From: CAVTUU01 sp045804965
Lineage (GTDB): Bacteria; Chloroflexota; Chloroflexia; Thermomicrobiales; UBA6265
NCBI GenBank assembly: GCA_045804965.1
Contig: JBJMMD010000051.1
Location: forward strand, 82,176-146,175
Direction: 5' to 3'
DNA: 64,000 nucleotides
Shown piece by piece: positions 62,233 to 64,000 of this stretch; the first letter of the stretch is position 1; every line of letters begins with the position of its first letter. Below the pieces are notes generated by a model. That model saw only the letters and a list, made by a program, of their open reading frames with translations, was not told the origin of the DNA and made no database searches. Made by a program: the position numbers and the translations under genes.

Positions 62233-63213
62233 ATGTTGAGCAGCGGCTGCAACAGCTGCTCGCCGACTAGTGCCCATGCAGCTAAGGAGCTATGTGCGGG
62301 ACATTGGACGGCGGAAGCGTTCGTGCCCGTCATGTCGTCGCTGGCGGTCGGTGTGATCGTCTTCTCGATCGTAAAAGCCGATTTGGTCTCCGGTCCGCTC
62401 ATGCTTCTGATCCCACCGCTCGTCACGTTTCTTCCCGGCGCCGTCCTTACGACTGCTATGGTCGAGCTCGCCAATGGCGATGTTATCTCTGGTTCAAGTC
62501 ATCTCGTGGCGAGCGCAATCAAACTCTTGCTCATCATGTTCGGTTACATCGTCGCTGCCGAGCTGGTCGGTCTGCCAACTGCTGAAGCTTTTGCCCAAGA
62601 GCCGCGATCCCTGCTCGGGTTGTGGGCCGCGTGGATTGGGGTGCTCATTTACGGCGTAGGTAACTATCTCCATCACACGGCGCCGAAGCACTCATTGCCC
62701 TGGCTCTTGCTTGTGCTCTATGTAGCATTCGCCGGACAGCAATTGGGAGGGCAGATCTTGGGAGGTTATCTGAGTGGCTTTGTTGGCGCTGTCGCGATGA
62801 CTCCGGTCGCTTATTGGATCCAGCAACGGCCAGGAGCCCCGCCAGCGCAGGTATCGTTCTTGCCGTGATTTTGGCTCCTGGTTCCAGGCTCCTTGGGGCT
62901 CATCGGGTTAACTCAATTGGCCGCCGACAATGGGCAGGCGGGACTTCAAACGGTCGGCGACATGACTCTCGCAATTGTCGCGGTCGCGCTCGGGGTTATG
63001 GTCGGCACCGCGTTCGCTCAGCCATTTGGCAAGTCGTTCGGCGAGCTGCCCACGCGGACCGAGCGGGCGCTTGGGCACATCATTGGCAAGGCGATGATTG
63101 CGGTGAAGAACACAAGTGAAGCGGCAATGAGCGAAATCGACCGCTCAACGAAGCAAGCCGACGATGAGCCGACACCGGTTGATGATGACGCGGAGCCGAC
63201 AAGTTCGGCATAA
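62233..63213 (+). pseudogene. Decayed threonine/serine exporter (ThrE-like), truncated and with in-frame TGA
   Basis: Two pieces in the same frame separated by one TGA (62866-62868). The first encodes the ThrE C-terminal membrane core (LMLLIPPLVTFLPGAVLTTAMVELANGDVISG, later GGYLSGFVGAVAMTPVAY). Translation through the TGA continues FWLLVPGSLGLIGLTQLAADNG, precisely the conserved last helices of the family, where FLP-x-FWLLVPG is the normal sequence. The N-terminal cytoplasmic/DUF1212 half is missing. Sequence before 62233 has no matching frame. Other genes here end at TGA, so recoding is unlikely, and a pseudogene is the simplest reading. Confidence 0.7.
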
Positions 63214-63336
63214 GGAACAGGTGGAGGACCGATGGGCGCCGTTTGCTCCATTTTGCGCGTTAATCGACGCGGAACGGCCGGAGGCAAGAAATCTTCGGCC
63301 ACTCATTTTGCCCGTCGTTTCAGGCTTTTTCGTGAT

Positions 63337-63380
63337 GAGTGGCGAAGGACTCGAATCTGCAACCAACTGATGAAAAGCTA
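63337..63380 (-). other. tRNA-like 3' fragment (Lys-type), degenerate
   Basis: Read on the minus strand, CTTTTCATCAGTTGGTTGCA then GATTCGAGTCC closely follows the anticodon-to-T-loop region of bacterial tRNA-Lys(UUU) (variable loop GTTGGT, T-loop TTCGAGT). The T stem has two mismatches, the anticodon stem does not pair and no 5' half or proper acceptor is present. It is a remnant, possibly of an attachment site. Confidence 0.45.
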
Positions 63381-63777
63381 AGACACAACAAATTCTTGGC
63401 AGGATTCCCGCATGCCACCGGCGTCATGTTAGCGGATCGCTGTGTGGGGCGACTCATCGCAAGCAGTAACCCCAGAGGGATCAAATTGGATCGGGCCGTG
63501 ACCAATTGCCGAAACTCAGGAAATATCGCGAAAGAGAACCTAGTGAGTTCATGCATCAAAGGCACGATTGGCAGCTTCACTTTTGTAGGACCTGGGAGCT
63601 TGAACATCGTGAAATCTGTGCAATACACGCCGGCCCGTGTGGATAACGCCGCCGCAAGGTGGTGCGATTCCTCTGGTCACCTTTCTTATCGTTGTTGAAA
63701 AGCGAACTGCGGACCCTGCGATTATCTTGCATTGTAATGATACGGTAGACGTAGCTAGTGAACACGATTACGCTCAT

Positions 63778-63837
63778 CCGTATCCCACATACGGACAATT
63801 GACATTTTCTTAGGGTTGCTCCAACTTCCAATTGGAA
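63778..63837 (+). promoter_or_regulatory. Promoter with two palindromes before the last gene
   Basis: CCGTAT-N5-ATACGG (63778-63794) lies directly upstream of a perfect -35 TTGACA (63799-63804). The palindrome TTCCAATTGGAA (63826-63837) covers the region just after the expected -10. The -10 itself is poor, as expected of an activated or tightly regulated promoter. Confidence 0.4.
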
Positions 63838-63869
63838 ACGCATCCGCGATTCACTGAATGAGGTGCATC

Positions 63870-64000
63870 ATGACCAAAGTTACGAGAACCAGCACCTATA
63901 TTGTGACCGCCATCGCAGCGGTGCTGTACCTGCTCTTGAACTGGCTCTTTGCCGACGGCTTGTTCAAGCTCAACGCAGACGTCCTCTTCTCTCAACAAGG
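63870..64000 (+). CDS. Membrane protein, N-terminal part (cut by window edge)
   Basis: ATG at 63870 with GAGG six bases upstream. The 43 visible codons start MTKVTRTSTYIVTAIAAVLY and continue into LLLNWLFADGLFKLNADVLF, a single hydrophobic segment after a short basic start. The frame is open at the window end. The family cannot be recognised from this much. An ATG four codons upstream is also in frame. Confidence 0.6.
   Translation, partial: MTKVTRTSTYIVTAIAAVLYLLLNWLFADGLFKLNADVLFSQQ

Larger units (their letters stand above)
63214..63869. other. 656-base stretch with tRNA-like fragment, lower GC
   Basis: No supported gene. It is more AT-rich than the rest of the window. The frame 63339-63698 lacks an SD and begins over the tRNA-like fragment. 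The right end has promoter-like and palindromic signals for the last gene. Confidence 0.5.

Noticed and set aside
62866..62868. TGA as a sense codon (Gly/Trp or selenocysteine)
   Set aside because: Many genes in the window terminate properly with TGA (for example dapB, fbpB and the carboxylase beta gene), and no SECIS-like hairpin is apparent just after it. Gene decay is simpler.
63339..63698. 119-codon plus-strand frame after the ThrE remnant
   Set aside because: Its first codons run over the tRNA-like fragment (opening MAKDSNLQPTD, as expected from antisense tRNA translation). No SD or domain seen.
1..64000. CRISPR array, rRNA operon or intact tRNA gene
   Set aside because: I looked for regularly spaced direct repeats, rRNA core sequences and cloverleaf arms and saw none apart from the tRNA-like fragment near 63.35 kb. 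No scan tool was available.

Overview
The window is a gene-dense, high-GC bacterial chromosome segment that starts and ends inside genes. It mixes GTG, TTG and ATG starts, has many 1-4 base gene overlaps, clear Shine-Dalgarno (SD) sites and no phage or plasmid backbone. The gene set (a Ski2/HelY-like helicase, a T-box leader, PIG-V-type mannosyltransferase, acyl-CoA carboxylase with epsilon-like subunit, split methylmalonyl-CoA mutase, exported thrombospondin type-3 repeat proteins) fits a Chloroflexota lineage, perhaps Thermomicrobia-like. That placement is inferred from gene content, not from a marker tree.

Left part (1-9.8 kb, minus strand): a ferric-iron ABC transporter (fbpA-fbpB-fbpC) runs with almost no gap into tsaE, then tsaB, rimI and tsaD (tRNA t6A synthesis plus an N-acetyltransferase). 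A nitroreductase, thiL and a glycosyltransferase lie upstream. At 9.8-16.2 kb (plus strand) are a large DExH helicase, a T-box riboswitch whose specifier reads as lysine AAG, then dapA-dapB (lysine/diaminopimelate synthesis), and a NarL-type regulator lacking its phosphorylation residues.

Middle (16.6-33.3 kb): an orphan molybdenum hydroxylase large subunit, argH with a GNAT gene, a PLP decarboxylase, a membrane-anchored EEP-fold protein, and a tight nurA-herA-mre11-rad50 operon. The latter is an archaeal-style DNA end-resection set with a perfect palindrome over its likely promoter. A D,D-carboxypeptidase converges on it.

From 33.4 to 49.6 kb: two aminotransferases, an SDR/XRE pair, a PIG-V-like mannosyltransferase, guaB, an orphan parA, a cluster of exported proteins (including one reading frame that appears split by a frameshift), an L,D-transpeptidase, pyrF, and mreD-mrdA for cell elongation. 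From 49.7 to 55.6 kb lie most parts of the propionyl-CoA to succinyl-CoA route: methylmalonyl-CoA epimerase, mutase catalytic subunit, carboxyltransferase beta and an epsilon-like subunit. Endonuclease V and a P1-family peptidase are interleaved. The biotin carboxylase and the B12-binding mutase subunit are not in the window.

Right end (55.6-64 kb): a DUF402 protein, phosphomannomutase, PHP-domain protein, single-domain response regulator, metallo-hydrolase and DinB protein. After these comes a sparse region with a long inverted repeat, another exported calcium-binding-repeat protein, a decayed threonine/serine exporter gene with an in-frame TGA, a tRNA-like 3' fragment and the start of a membrane protein. 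A dispersed palindromic element (core CGTCATTCTGAG...GAAG.ATCT) sits in at least four intergenic places.
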